From NCBI RefSeq assembly GCF_007655485.1, contig NZ_VJXQ01000001.1, positions 254,643 to 316,545 on the forward strand: 61,903 nt of DNA, written 5' to 3'. Source of the DNA: Halobellus captivus. GTDB taxonomy: Archaea > Halobacteriota > Halobacteria > Halobacteriales > Haloferacaceae. Position numbers and translations under genes: made by a program. Positions 7,893 to 18,706 of the stretch are shown piece by piece. Below the pieces are notes generated by a model. The model did not search any database. It saw only the letters and a list, made by a program, of their open reading frames with translations, and was not told the origin of the DNA. Each line of letters starts with the position of its first letter. Position 1 is the stretch's first letter.

Positions 7893-8378
7893 TCAGTACT
7901 TGTACAGGGAGACGACGTACGGCAGGCGGTCGTACATCCAGACGGCGACCGGCAGGCCGACGATCGTGACGCTCGCGACCCACGCGAGTGACATCCAGAT
8001 CCCGCTGAGCCACCAGCCGACGAAGAGAAAGTACACCGCGCGAACGACGAGCGAGTGCTGCTCGCTCCCGGACTCGGTAATCGTGACGTCACCGGTGGCG
8101 CTCTTGGTGAAGGTCGTCTCGATCCGCCGCTCTTTCAGCGAGACGATTTTCGGCACGAGATTGATCATCTTGATCCCGATCGGCATCCCGATGACCGTGA
8201 CGACGAGGAACCACGCGACGCTCAGCCAGATCCCGCTCGCCCACCACCCGATCAAGAGGAAGTACGCGGCGCGAACCACGATGCTGGGTGAGTTATCGCG
8301 CTGCTCGACGGACACGTTGACGCCCTCGCGACCATCTGGCGCGCCAGATCCGTTCTGCGTTGTGGTCGGGTCGCTCAT
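7893..8378 (-). CDS. YccF-family inner membrane protein with two repeated domains
   Basis: 161-residue membrane protein built from two homologous halves (about 30-90 and 105-160). Each half reads VVRAxYFLxxGWWxSGIW followed by a second hydrophobic segment containing a VTxxGxPxxxxM turn, the pattern of the YccF/DUF307 membrane domain. Function of the family is unknown. ATG at 8378 (MSDPTTTQ) is chosen; an upstream ATG at 8456 adds 26 unrelated residues. It is divergent from the prenyltransferase gene. Confidence 0.85.
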   Translation of the reverse strand: MSDPTTTQNGSGAPDGREGVNVSVEQRDNSPSIVVRAAYFLLIGWWASGIWLSVAWFLVVTVIGMPIGIKMINLVPKIVSLKERRIETTFTKSATGDVTITESGSEQHSLVVRAVYFLFVGWWLSGIWMSLAWVASVTIVGLPVAVWMYDRLPYVVSLYKY

Positions 8379-8539
8379 CTCTGCGATCTCGTTGTCGCCG
8401 AGCGCGGTTAAGGCTGCGGCATAGAACGGAGGGAACTGCGTTCTCTGTCGTCGCACGCGGCGATTCGATCCCGTCCCCGAGCGTCTCGATGCGTCGACTC
8501 CGCGCCCTTTATTTCGGAGCCACGGACAGGGATAGACGA

Positions 8540-9427
8540 ATGAACGCAGACGGACCGGCGACCGCCGAAACGCTCCGCGGCCTGTTGGATCTCACGCGGC
8601 CCGGAAACACGGTCGCCGCGGGCGTACTCACGTTCACGGGGGCGTTCGTCGCCGCGGGAGTCGATTCGAGCGCCGTCGCCGTCGTCGCCAGCGTAGCGGC
8701 GACGATTTTCGCGACCGGCGCGGGCAACGCGGTCAACGACTACTTCGATCGCGATATCGACCGGATCAACCGACCGGACCGACCGATTCCGCGCGGAGCG
8801 GTCAGCGCCCGCGGCGCGCTCGCGTTCAGCGTCGCGCTGTTTCTCGGCGCGGTGGTCGCCGCGCTCGCGCTACCTCTCCCGGCGATCGCTATCGCCGTGG
8901 TGAACCTCCTCGCGCTCGTCGCCTACACGGAGCTTTTCAAGGGACTCCCGGGCGTCGGCAACATCGTCGTGGCGTATCTGACCGGTTCGACGTTCCTCTT
9001 CGGCGCGGCGGCGGTCGGACGGCTCACCGACTCCGCCGCGCTCGTGCTGTTCGCGCTCGCGGCGCTGGCGACGCTGACCCGCGAGATCGTCAAGGACGTC
9101 GAAGACCTCGCGGGGGACCGCGCGGAGGGTCTCAGTACGCTTCCGATCGTCGTCGGCGAGGGGACTGCCCTGCGACTCGGTGCAGTGGTGCTGGCCGTCG
9201 CCGTGGCGGCGAGTGCGGCACCCTATCTGTTGGGGACCTTCGGAATCGTCTACCTCGCGCTCGTCGTGCCCGCCGACGTGCTGATGCTCGCGGCGGTTCG
9301 ACAGTCGTTTTCGGACCCCTCGAACGCGCAGCGCCGACTGAAACGGGGGATGTTCCTCGCGACCGGCGCGTTCGTCACCGGTCGCGCTGTCGACGTCGTC
9401 GGTATCGACGTCCTCGGCGTGCTGTGA
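8540..9427 (+). CDS. UbiA-family geranylgeranylglycerol-phosphate geranylgeranyltransferase (DGGGP synthase)
   Basis: Attaches the second geranylgeranyl chain in archaeal ether-lipid synthesis, acting in the membrane. The 295-residue protein has 8-9 hydrophobic segments and both Mg2+/diphosphate motifs of UbiA prenyltransferases: NDYFDRDID (66-74) followed by RPIPRG, and DVEDLAGD in the second half. An in-frame extension to 8360 overlaps the divergent YccF gene and is rejected. UbiA paralogues for quinone synthesis are the main alternative, but sequence style and length fit DGGGP synthase. Confidence 0.88.
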   Translation: MNADGPATAETLRGLLDLTRPGNTVAAGVLTFTGAFVAAGVDSSAVAVVASVAATIFATGAGNAVNDYFDRDIDRINRPDRPIPRGAVSARGALAFSVALFLGAVVAALALPLPAIAIAVVNLLALVAYTELFKGLPGVGNIVVAYLTGSTFLFGAAAVGRLTDSAALVLFALAALATLTREIVKDVEDLAGDRAEGLSTLPIVVGEGTALRLGAVVLAVAVAASAAPYLLGTFGIVYLALVVPADVLMLAAVRQSFSDPSNAQRRLKRGMFLATGAFVTGRAVDVVGIDVLGVL

Positions 9428-9634
9428 GTGGTCGTCAGTCCGCCTTTGAAACCCGGGAGCTCGACAACGAGGTGACTGTTATTGCATCGTTGCCGTCAGT
9501 CGAAATCCACCGAAGCAATCAAAAAGAATATTATCTGCACCTGTTATGGTTAACTCGTCTAATGACTCCCGGCGAGTCGATCCACCGAACGACCACACCC
9601 TCTCTTGTAGCTGGCTCGACGCCGAGGACCCCTG

Positions 9635-10246
9635 ATGTATGACCTCGGCCCGGACCTCGACGCGGAGGTCCCCCCCGGTACGAACATTCTGGTGAGCGGT
9701 CCGCCGTTGACCGGGAAGCGGTCGCTCTGCCTGGACATTCTCGCATCGGGGACCGAGAAGGGCGAGGGCGCGATCGTCGTCACCACGAAAGACGGGGCCG
9801 ATCGCGTGCTCGACGACTTCGGAAAGCGCGTGTCCTTTGAGGACCGTCCGGTGGCCGTCATCGACTGTGTCACCCGCCAGCAGGGCGTTGGCGACGTCCG
9901 CGACGACGACCGGGTCAAGTATGCCTCCTCGCCGGTCGATATGACGGGAATCGGGATCAAACTCTCCGAGATCCTGCAGACGTATTACCAGGACCAGGGC
10001 ATCGAGCGCAACCGCGTGATGCTGCACTCGCTGTCGACGCTTCTGATGTACGCCGACCTGCAGACGGTCTTCCGCTTCCTCCACGTGTTCACCGGCCGGA
10101 TTCAGAGCGTCGGCGGGCTCGGCGTGTTCGCCATCGACGCCAGCGCCCACGACGACCAGACCATGAACACGCTGAAACAGCTGTTCGACGGCATCGTGAC
10201 CACGCAGGAGGATGGCGAACCGTCCGTTCGCCTCGCGAGCGACTGA
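9635..10246 (+). CDS. RecA-superfamily ATPase of signal-transduction type (KaiC-related)
   Basis: 203 residues with a Walker A motif SGPPLTGKRS (21-30), a short KaiC-like core and a Walker B-like strand LGVFAIDASAHDD. Such proteins are frequent in haloarchaea and are assigned to signal transduction, often beside kinases; none is adjacent here. The active core is compact and may lack full KaiC catalytic residues. The 207-base spacer upstream (9428-9634) contains an AT-rich stretch at 9526-9553 that could hold the promoter; I see no gene in it. Confidence 0.82.
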   Translation: MYDLGPDLDAEVPPGTNILVSGPPLTGKRSLCLDILASGTEKGEGAIVVTTKDGADRVLDDFGKRVSFEDRPVAVIDCVTRQQGVGDVRDDDRVKYASSPVDMTGIGIKLSEILQTYYQDQGIERNRVMLHSLSTLLMYADLQTVFRFLHVFTGRIQSVGGLGVFAIDASAHDDQTMNTLKQLFDGIVTTQEDGEPSVRLASD

Positions 10247-10417
10247 GACCGCCGATACGTCGGTCGGCACCCGCATCACTTCCGACACGTGCCGTTTGAC
10301 GGTCGCATCGGCCCAACGCAGTTCGATTTCGGAACGGTTTACGGCACCGAGACTCGCGACGAGAGCGAGGTGATCGGAACCAGAAAGTACTTTTTGCGCA
10401 GTTTCATTCGACTCGGT

Positions 10418-10633
10418 ATGCCCTCCAGCATACTACTCCAAGGTGCCGTTGGTACGGTCGGCGTGTTGATTGGACTCCTCTTCTTGGCCGTCGGGATCGC
10501 GATGGTCGTCTGGACGTACACCGACGCGAAGAAGAACAGCGCTCACCCGGCGTTCCTCTGGGCGCTCGTCGTCTTTTTCGCCCCGATTTTGGGGATCCTC
10601 CTCTACGTCCTCCTCGGTCGAAGCGCTCGGTAG
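10418..10633 (+). CDS. Small two-helix membrane protein with PLDc_N-like domain
   Basis: 71 residues, two transmembrane helices (about 9-31 and 45-65) joined by a WTYTDAKKNSAHPAFLW loop. This is the short 'phospholipase D nuclease N-terminal' domain found as the membrane anchor of cardiolipin synthases, here without any catalytic domain. Stand-alone copies occur in many archaea with no known role. The start at 10418 (MPSSILLQ) puts the first helix near the N terminus. Confidence 0.75.
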   Translation: MPSSILLQGAVGTVGVLIGLLFLAVGIAMVVWTYTDAKKNSAHPAFLWALVVFFAPILGILLYVLLGRSAR

Positions 10634-10739
10634 CCCGTCAAACCGACTGCCGACCGGTGTCGGACACCGCCGTTCGCCGAGTGCGTACCGCTCTCACTGC
10701 CGCGGCAGAATTTTACGTCGGCCGTCCTTCGGTTCGAGT

Positions 10740-11168
10740 ATGAACGTCACCGACGACGAGGGGCTCCGAGCCGTCCTGGACGCCGAAACGGTCGCGGTAG
10801 TCGGCTGCTCGACCACGGCGGGAAAAGCGGCACACGACATCCCCGCGTACCTCCAGCGAAACGGCTACCGGATCGTGCCGGTGAACCCGTTCGCCGACGA
10901 GATCCTCGGCGAAACCGCGTACGACTCGCTGGCCGAGGTCCCCGAGGACGTCGAAATCGACCTCGTCGACGTGTTCCGGCCGAGCGAGGAGGCGGGAGGC
11001 ATCGTCGACGCCGCGATCGAACGTCACGAGACCGTCGGCGACGTCCGAGCGGTGTGGCTCCAACTCGGGATCACCGACGACGAAGCCGGTGAACGCGCCG
11101 CCGAGGCCGGACTCGATTTCGTCCAGGACAAGTGTATGAAAGTCGAGCACGCGCGGCTGGCCGAATAG
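10740..11168 (+). CDS. CoA-binding protein (YccU-like, Rossmann fold)
   Basis: 142-residue cytoplasmic protein of the CoA_binding_2 family. The N-terminal Rossmann segment VAVVGCSTTAGKAAHDIPAYL, then YRIVPVNPFADEILG, VDLVDVFRPSEEA and a C-terminal DFVQDKCMKVEHARL follow family order closely. CoA is presumed bound by the glycine-turn region; no enzymatic activity is known. It stands alone between unrelated genes. Confidence 0.9.
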   Translation: MNVTDDEGLRAVLDAETVAVVGCSTTAGKAAHDIPAYLQRNGYRIVPVNPFADEILGETAYDSLAEVPEDVEIDLVDVFRPSEEAGGIVDAAIERHETVGDVRAVWLQLGITDDEAGERAAEAGLDFVQDKCMKVEHARLAE

Positions 11169-11238
11169 GATTCGGGTACCCGTTGGTCGAGCCTCTCACC
11201 CGCACGCCGAGCGCTCGCAACCGAACACCCGATATCGA

Positions 11239-11559
11239 TTACTCTTCGCCGTCGTTCGCGGTCGATGAGGCGTCAGTCGAAGCCTCGTCGTTCGCCTGTT
11301 CGCCGTCTCGCTCCGCTTCGACGATGTGGGCGTCGGCGGTGACGCTCTCGACGTCGATCCCCTCGTTTTCGGCGACGGCTTCGAGCAGCGCGCGCATCTC
11401 GGCGGTCTCGCGTTCGAGGCGGTCGACGCGGTCGCTGGTCTCCTGGGTCGTCTCACGCATTTCGACGACCTGATCGCGCAGGTCGTTGAGTCGCGTGTAG
11501 ACGTCCTCGGCCATTTCGGTCACTTTCTGGAGCTTCTTCGCGGTGCCTCCGAGTCCCAT
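11239..11559 (-). CDS. Haloarchaeal coiled-coil protein (DUF5798-like)
   Basis: 106 residues beginning MGLGGTAKKLQKVTEMAEDVY, followed by a heptad-rich stretch (about 20-70) with alternating acidic and basic residues and an acidic, low-complexity tail. It matches the pattern I associate with haloarchaeal DUF5798; function unknown. The start at 11559 is clear because the longer frame reading through from 12732 is antisense-like shadow of the ABC permease genes. Confidence 0.75.
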   Translation of the reverse strand: MGLGGTAKKLQKVTEMAEDVYTRLNDLRDQVVEMRETTQETSDRVDRLERETAEMRALLEAVAENEGIDVESVTADAHIVEAERDGEQANDEASTDASSTANDGEE

Positions 11560-11687
11560 ACCTCCCGTTCGGACGCCGGGGTTTGTGTGCGTTCCGGCTT
11601 GGAGTGCCCGGCGGACGGGAAAGACGCCTCGCAACTGCCACCACCGTACCATCGTTACAGTCACCACCGCATCTAAGGGTCGTCCAT

Positions 11688-12788
11688 CTACAGATCGTCC
11701 GCGTCGAGTCCGTTCACGAGGCGGCGGACCCCCCCGTACGCGACGACGGCCGTGACGACGAGCGCGACGACGGCGGCGTAGTCGGCACATCCGGCGCTGT
11801 CGATCGCCAGTCGGGCGGCGGCGGTGACCGGCCCGTTGGGAAGCAGCGCCGTTCCGCCGAAGACCAGCAGGACGCCCACGGAGTAGAGGAACTGCGCCGC
11901 GCGGCGCTCCGGGGCGAGCAGCGCGAGCGCCGCGCCGACCCCGCAGATCAGGAGCGCCATCGCCGCGACCAGCGCGAGCAGCGCCGGAACGTTCGAGACG
12001 CTCGTGCCGTTGAGTTCCAGCAGCCCGATCCACAGAGCGGCCTGCACGGGCGCGAGCCCGGCCGCCGCCAAGAGCTTGCCGTCGACGACGTCCGTCAGCG
12101 AGAGCGGTGCGACCCGCAGGAGTTCGAGCGTTCCGCGATCGATCTCCTCGGTGAGCGAGTCGACCGCGACGGAGCCCGAGATGAAGACGGGTAAGAACAG
12201 CAGGAGCGGGAGCAAAACCGTGTACGTGAAGGCGAAGTACGGGCTCGAAGACGCCTCGGGCGGCAACTCCAGCGGCTGGTCGTCGAGGTACGCCGCCCGG
12301 TCGGCTCGCTCCGCGCGCTCGAAGGAGCGCACGACGTCGCGCAACTGGACGACGACGACCGTCGTCTGGACGTTCGAGTCGGGCGCGACGGCCCGCACGA
12401 ACACCCGCTCGTCGCGCGTCTCCGCCACCAACACCGCGTCGATCCCGGTCGCGTCGTACTCGTGGAACGCGCGCAGCGCCGTCTCCTCGGAGCGGTAGAA
12501 CTGCGCGTCGACGCCGCGGACCTCCCGCGAGGCGCGGATCAGGTCGCCTGCGGCGTCGCCCGTGACGGCGACGTCGACCTCGTAACCCTCCACCTGCCCC
12601 GGATCGTAGAGGGACACGAGTCCGACCACGAGGAACGACGAGAACGCCGCGATGAACAGTTGCAACGCGAGCGCGAGCAGGATCGTCTTCTCCTTCCGGA
12701 GGCTGCCGAACTCCCGGCGAGCGATCGTCCATCGGGGGTCAGGCCCCTCCCGAGGCGGCTGTCGCGGCGGTTTGCCGCTATCACCCAA
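11688..12788 (-). CDS. ABC-2 type transporter permease
   Basis: 366-residue membrane subunit of an export ABC system. One transmembrane helix near residues 38-62 is followed by an extracytoplasmic domain of about 150 residues and then five to six helices, the NatB/CcmB-like ABC-2 topology; FISGSVAVDSLTEEIDRGTLELLRVAPLSLTDVVDGK is the conserved cytoplasmic loop (split here in prose: FISGSVAVD, EEIDRGTLELL, APLSLTDVVDGK). It overlaps the preceding permease gene by 8 bases and forms an operon with it and the ATPase gene ending at 14589. Confidence 0.87.
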   Translation of the reverse strand: MGDSGKPPRQPPREGPDPRWTIARREFGSLRKEKTILLALALQLFIAAFSSFLVVGLVSLYDPGQVEGYEVDVAVTGDAAGDLIRASREVRGVDAQFYRSEETALRAFHEYDATGIDAVLVAETRDERVFVRAVAPDSNVQTTVVVVQLRDVVRSFERAERADRAAYLDDQPLELPPEASSSPYFAFTYTVLLPLLLFLPVFISGSVAVDSLTEEIDRGTLELLRVAPLSLTDVVDGKLLAAAGLAPVQAALWIGLLELNGTSVSNVPALLALVAAMALLICGVGAALALLAPERRAAQFLYSVGVLLVFGGTALLPNGPVTAAARLAIDSAGCADYAAVVALVVTAVVAYGGVRRLVNGLDADDL

Positions 12789-14588
12789 GGTAGGTCACCA
12801 CCGCGAGGTTGTAGGCCGTGTGAACGAGGACGCTGACCGCGAACGCCCCGGCGTACCACCGCAGATCGCGCATCGCGCCCAGCGCGGTCAGCCCCGCCGT
12901 GACGACGTGGAGGGCCAGCGGGGCGAACAGCAGCCCGGCGGCCGAGAACACGCCGATTCCCGACGGCGCGAACGCGGCCTGGCCGAGCGCCAACTCGGGG
13001 AGCCCGACGACCTGCGCGACGGCGGTGAACTTCTCGCCGACGAAGAAGCCGAGTCCCGAGAGCGCCCCGAGGACGAGCGCGACGCGCGGTACGCGCCGGA
13101 ACGTTCCGCTCTCGAACGCGGCGTACACGTGCAGGCTCTTGGCGACCTCCTCGACGAGCGCGACGACGAAGAGCAACAACGGGATCGTCAGCGAGACGGG
13201 GAGCGCGAAGAGCACCGCGATCGCGAGCAACTCCGCGACGAAGACGAACGGGATCGATAGCCCAGAGAGGACCGCGACGTCCCGGGGCCGCGACACCCGC
13301 GCGTCGAGCGCATCGAGGAGTTTCAGCGGCACCGCCCGCTGCGTGAACAGGTCCTCCTCGCGGTAGATCCCGGTCCCGAGCAGGAACAGGACGCCCGCAC
13401 AGAGGGCGAAGGGCGCGGTGGCGAAGACGAACGCGCCGGGCGAGACCGATTCGAGCGGCTGGAGGTCGCGAACGACGAGCGTCAGCGGCGAGATGAGCGC
13501 GATCGGCGTCACGTTCGCGAAGATAGCCGGAACGAACGTGTAGGCGGTCAGGAACACCGACACCGTGACCGTGACGAAGGTGAGTTCCTTGAACGAGCGC
13601 GCGAACATCGCCCCGGCGAAGGTCGCCGCCAGAAACAGCAGCGCGATCGGGAGCACGGCCGCGATCGAGACGAGGCTCCCGCCGACTCCGAGGGCGATCA
13701 GCGCCGTCACGCCGACCATCGTCGCGAGGTACGGTAGCGTCTTTCCGGCGACGATGTCGCCCGGCGAGACGGGCGCGACTAAGAGCAGTTCGCCCCGGCG
13801 GTTGATCCGCTCGTTGAGCATCGTGCTGCCGTACGCCTGCACGACGAAGTTCATCGGCACCAGGAAAGCGAACGCGAGGACGAGCGAACCGAACGGGAAC
13901 GGCGGTTGAATGTCCGCTGGCGAACCCGATCCGCCGCTACTCAACGGGTTGATCCCCGACAGCGCTGGCACGCCGAGCGGGCCGCCGGACGACCCGGCGG
14001 AGGCGGATCCGCCGTCGTCGTCCCCTGCGGCCTCGCCGTCGGAACCGCCTCCGCTGTCACCGCCGTCTCCGGTACCGGATCCACCTTCGCCGTCCCCCTC
14101 GGCGAACGCGTCATCTGGAAGCGACGCCGAGCGCGGTACGTACTGGAGGACGGTCACCACGGGGAACGCCGCGGAGCCGTTTTCCTCCGCGCTCATCCGC
14201 TCGAAGTTGAAGGCGCGGACCGACGAGCGGAACTCCGAGAGCGCCGCTCGACCCTTGGGGGTGTCGGCGACGAACAGCTCGCCATCGACGAGCAGCACGT
14301 CGACGTCGCCGTCGCGGAGGGCGTCGGGACTCGGCTCTCGCGCGTCGAGCGCGACGCTTCGTTCGACCGGTTCGTGGTACGGGCTCTCGGCGTCGACGCC
14401 GACGCGGTAGATGTCGCGGTCGAGTGCGACGCCGCCAGCGAGCAAACCGCCCCCGAGGACCGCACCGACCAGCAGGAGGGCGAACGCTCCCAGTATCGCC
14501 GTCCGACGGTCGACGATGCCCGCCGAGCGCGACACCTCCCAGCGAGCGATCCGACCGATCGCGGAGAGGTGCTCGCGGGGCGACCGTT

Positions 14589-14592
<4 letters not shown>
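12781..14592 (-). CDS. ABC-2 permease fused to a PrsW-type intramembrane protease domain
   Basis: 603 residues. The N-terminal about 400 residues form an ABC-2 permease like its downstream partner, including an extracytoplasmic Gly/Ser/Asp-rich insert near 160-215 and the loop NERINRRGELLLVAPVSPGD. The C-terminal about 180 residues are a multi-helix domain with EEVAK (481-485), FFVGEK (Glu520), His562 in ALHVVTAG and HTAYN (His591), the four-motif pattern of PrsW/CPBP-related membrane metalloproteases. GEK replaces the more usual GEN. It overlaps the ATPase gene by 4 bases (ATGA), so translation is coupled. Confidence 0.85.
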
Positions 14593-15566
<974 letters not shown>

Positions 15567-15778
15567 CTACTACCGCTCGCCACGGATTCACCCGAGATAA
15601 AACCTGACCGCCGGGTATCGAATCTGATACGATCCCGGACGGGGGTGACCGGAATAGGCAAGGTGAATCGGGGCGATCAGCGTGAAGTCTGAGACGGAAA
15701 AAATGAGACATTTGTTGACACGTCTCAGGCGACAGTATCAAGTTGCTCACCGTTGAGGTGCAATCGAAGGGGGAAAGC

Positions 15779-16738
15779 GTGACCGAGGACGGCGATTCCG
15801 AGCGGGGGAGAGACGGCGAAGGCACCGGCGATCGCACCGATCGCGGCCCGACGGCCAGCGAGATCGACGGTCCGGTGAGAGCCACGAGCGACGACTACGT
15901 CGATCTCGATATTCCGCTCCCGTGGAACGTCTCCAGCGATGACAACGCTGCGGCTACCGAATCTGAGAACGCGGACAGAGACGCAGACGAGCGAAAGGGT
16001 TCGGACGGATACCCCGCAGAAGACGCTGCAAAAGACGCGGTAGAAGGCCCCGCTGAGGACGTCGCAGCCGGGGGGAACTCGACCGAGGGCGACGAAACCG
16101 ACGGGCCACCGGCACAGTTCGAGGACATCCGTTTCGTGGGTCCGAAGAGCGCGGCCGCGCTCCGGGAGTCGGAGATCACACTCTCGGGGTTCGTAAACAA
16201 GCACGTCGCGTACCGCGATCTGACGGACGCGGGCGTCAATCCCGGCGTCGCGGCGAAGATCAGACGCGAGCACTCGCTGTCGTGGTCGCTCGACGGCGGC
16301 GGGACGGACCTGGATCGCCGGTCCGCACAAGTCCGCGGACTCGACGACGAGGAACGCGCGTGGATCGCTGCCTCGTCGGGGTGGTCTACCGACGATACGG
16401 CGGCGACCGAGACCGACGGGTCGGGTGACGCCCAGGCAGCGGAGGCGGCGTGGCGCGACCGACAGACGGGCGAGAAGCAGTCAGAACCGTCGACGATGGA
16501 CGCCGAGACCGCGTGGCGTCGGCGGAGCGCCCCGACGTCGGTGACGGCGCTCGACGGAATCGACGCCGAAACGGCGGACACGCTTCGCAAGGCTGGCATC
16601 GGATCGATTCGACGGCTCGCCACCGCGGATCCCGAGAGCGTCGCCGACGCCCTCGAGGTGGACCGCGACCGGGTCGAATCGTGGTGTCGCCTCGCTCGCG
16701 AGCACGATGCCAGTGCGGATGACACGGCAGGTTTATAA
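15779..16738 (+). CDS. Haloarchaeal helix-hairpin-helix protein (DUF7409-like)
   Basis: About 319 residues, highly acidic with long disordered stretches. A first HhH-like segment lies at FEDIRFVGPKSAAALRE and a second near the C terminus (VTALDGIDAETADTLRKAGI then LATADPESVADAL and VESWCRLA); both are the non-specific DNA-binding hairpins seen in topoisomerase VI-B and RadA-like proteins. GTG at 15779 (VTEDGDSE) seems the best start; a TTG at 15743 is possible. Role unknown, DNA or protein binding inferred. Confidence 0.75.
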   Translation: MTEDGDSERGRDGEGTGDRTDRGPTASEIDGPVRATSDDYVDLDIPLPWNVSSDDNAAATESENADRDADERKGSDGYPAEDAAKDAVEGPAEDVAAGGNSTEGDETDGPPAQFEDIRFVGPKSAAALRESEITLSGFVNKHVAYRDLTDAGVNPGVAAKIRREHSLSWSLDGGGTDLDRRSAQVRGLDDEERAWIAASSGWSTDDTAATETDGSGDAQAAEAAWRDRQTGEKQSEPSTMDAETAWRRRSAPTSVTALDGIDAETADTLRKAGIGSIRRLATADPESVADALEVDRDRVESWCRLAREHDASADDTAGL

Positions 16739-16915
16739 ATTCATTATCTGTTGAGTGAATTTTTACCAGATCCTGTTCGCTGGTTTGAGGCTCTCATTCG
16801 CACGAATACTGCCGAACAACTGACGGGTCGCCGATCCGTCGGTAGCAAAGATTTTATGCCGCCTGTTGCCGCATATTGAACTGACCACACCGCCCGCAGT
16901 GGGACGAGTGATCCG

Positions 16916-17824
16916 ATGGCCACGAACAAAAATTCCTCGCCGACCGACCCCGCACCGACCAACGCGACAGTGAACGCCGTTCTCGACACCGTCGCGCGCT
17001 CCGCACCCGACATCCGCAACGGGCTTCCCGGTCGACGCGTCGCGATCGAGGGCGAAAACCCGTCCGGAGAGTCACAGAAGGCGGCGGACGTCTACGCGGA
17101 CGAACTGCTCTGTGAGCGGATCGGCGAGATACCGAACGTCGGCGAATACGCCAGCGAGGAGCGCGAATCCGTCGTCGACGTCGGTTCGGGACTCTCGGTC
17201 TGCGTCGACCCGCTCGACGGTTCTTCGAACCTCGAGCCCAACGCCGCGATGGGGACGATCGTCGCCATCTACGACGCGCCGCTGCCCGCGAGCGGTCACG
17301 ACATCGTCGCCGCCGCCTACGTCCTCTACGGCGCGACGACGACGATGATCGTCGCGCTGGAGGACAAAGATACGGTGGCCGAGTACGTCATCCACCCCGA
17401 CGGGAACTACCAGATCGTCCAGGGTGAGATGACGATCCCGGAGAACCCGTCGGTGTACGGTTTCGGCGGACGGGTCCCCTTCTGGGTCGACGAGTTCAAA
17501 ACGTACGTCGAGGAAATCGAGTCGAACCCGGAGATGAAGCTCCGGTACGGCGGCGCGATGATCGGCGACGTGAACCAGGTGCTCACCTACGGCGGTATCT
17601 TCGGCTACCCGACGCTCACGAACGCGCCGGAGAGCAAACTCCGCGTCCAGTTCGAAGGCTACCCCGTCGGCTACATCATCGAAACCGCTGGCGGAGCCTC
17701 CTCGGACGGCCAGCAATCACTGCTCGACGTCGAGAAGGACGACCTCCACGCGCGGACGCCGGTGTACGTCGGCAACCAGGAGCTGATCGACGAACTCGAA
17801 TCGGTCTTCGCCGACCGAGACTGA
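16916..17824 (+). CDS. fbp: Fructose-1,6-bisphosphatase, class I
   Basis: Hydrolyses fructose 1,6-bisphosphate in gluconeogenesis, in the cytoplasm. 302 residues with the phosphosugar phosphatase metal site: ASEERE (first Glu pair), [13 protein letters not shown] (Asp-Pro-Leu-Asp-Gly-Ser), the [12 protein letters not shown] and [14 protein letters not shown] substrate-contact stretches, and [13 protein letters not shown] near the C terminus. Haloarchaea carry this class I type. The 177-base upstream spacer has a TATA-like attttatg at 16851-16858, giving a transcript with a short leader. Confidence 0.93.
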   Translation: MATNKNSSPTDPAPTNATVNAVLDTVARSAPDIRNGLPGRRVAIEGENPSGESQKAADVYADELLCERIGEIPNVGEYASEERESVVDVGSGLSVCVDPLDGSSNLEPNAAMGTIVAIYDAPLPASGHDIVAAAYVLYGATTTMIVALEDKDTVAEYVIHPDGNYQIVQGEMTIPENPSVYGFGGRVPFWVDEFKTYVEEIESNPEMKLRYGGAMIGDVNQVLTYGGIFGYPTLTNAPESKLRVQFEGYPVGYIIETAGGASSDGQQSLLDVEKDDLHARTPVYVGNQELIDELESVFADRD

Positions 17825-17964
17825 TCCCGCTGAATTCCCACGCGACCGACCTCGTACGGTGCCGCCCGTACTGAATTGCGGTCCACCTGTCCGTGAGCCA
17901 ATCAGCAGTTGCTGGCGTCAGTACGGGCTTCGGTAAATTAACTGAGAACAGATAGGTCACCGAA

Positions 17965-18705
17965 CTAGTCGGTGATCTTATCGGTCAGTTCGGTTCCGAC
18001 TCCGAGGAACTCCTGCTGGGTCGCGTCGTCGTTTCGGAGGTCGGTGACGCTCCCCTCGTAGACGTTCCTCCCCTGTTCGAGGATGTAGACGCGGTCTGCG
18101 ACTTCCAAGACCGTGTTGAGGTTCTGTTCGACGAGCAGGATCGGGATATCCTGATCGCGTATCCTCCTGATCGTCTCGATGACGTCCTGGACGATCTGCG
18201 GTGCGAGCCCCTCCGTCGGCTCGTCCAATAACAACAGTTCGGTCTTGCTCCGCAGCGCCCTCCCGATGGCGAGCATCTGCTGTTCGCCACCGCTCAGCTT
18301 CGACGCCTTCAGCGATTTCCGCTCCTCTAGCCGAGGCATCCATTCGAGGATCTCCTCTATGGTCATAATCCCGTCAGACTGCTTGATGCCGCCCATCCGG
18401 AGGTTTTCCTCGACAGTCAGATCGGGGAAGACCGCCCGCTCCTCGACGACGTAGCTGATCCCGAGATTGCTGATCTCGTAATCGGGCAGGTCGGTGATGT
18501 CCCGTCCGTCGAACTCGATCGTACCCGCGAGCGGTTTGATGACGCCGGTGATCGACCGCAACGTGGTCGTCTTTCCGGCACCGTTTCGACCGAGTAGTCC
18601 GACGACTTCGCCTTCCTTCACGGAGAGTGAGACGTCCTCTAAGACGAGTCCCGATCCGTACGACGAGGATATCCTGTCGACAGAGAGGATGGGGTCTCGT
18701 TCCAT
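17965..18705 (-). CDS. livF: Branched-chain-amino-acid-type ABC transporter ATPase, LivF
   Basis: 246-residue ATPase of a high-affinity importer. Walker A GRNGAGKTT (39-47), LSGGEQQMLAIGRAL signature, Walker B LLLLDEPTEGLAP and switch LLVEQNL match LivF rather than LivG (YVVEERAVFPDLTVEENL). Last gene of a minus-strand operon: binding protein, fused permease, LivG, LivF; only one base separates it from LivG. By context the substrate may be an aromatic or small organic acid rather than an amino acid. Confidence 0.93.
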   Translation of the reverse strand: MERDPILSVDRISSSYGSGLVLEDVSLSVKEGEVVGLLGRNGAGKTTTLRSITGVIKPLAGTIEFDGRDITDLPDYEISNLGISYVVEERAVFPDLTVEENLRMGGIKQSDGIMTIEEILEWMPRLEERKSLKASKLSGGEQQMLAIGRALRSKTELLLLDEPTEGLAPQIVQDVIETIRRIRDQDIPILLVEQNLNTVLEVADRVYILEQGRNVYEGSVTDLRNDDATQQEFLGVGTELTDKITD

Positions 18706-18706
18706 C

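Noticed and set aside
9424-9642. Possible 72-codon gene after the prenyltransferase
   Set aside because: No start context, no motif and overlap with the next gene; taken as spacer.
11560-12732. Upstream extension of the DUF5798-like frame
   Set aside because: Arg/Gly-rich out-of-frame reading of the ABC permease gene; the natural start is at 11559.
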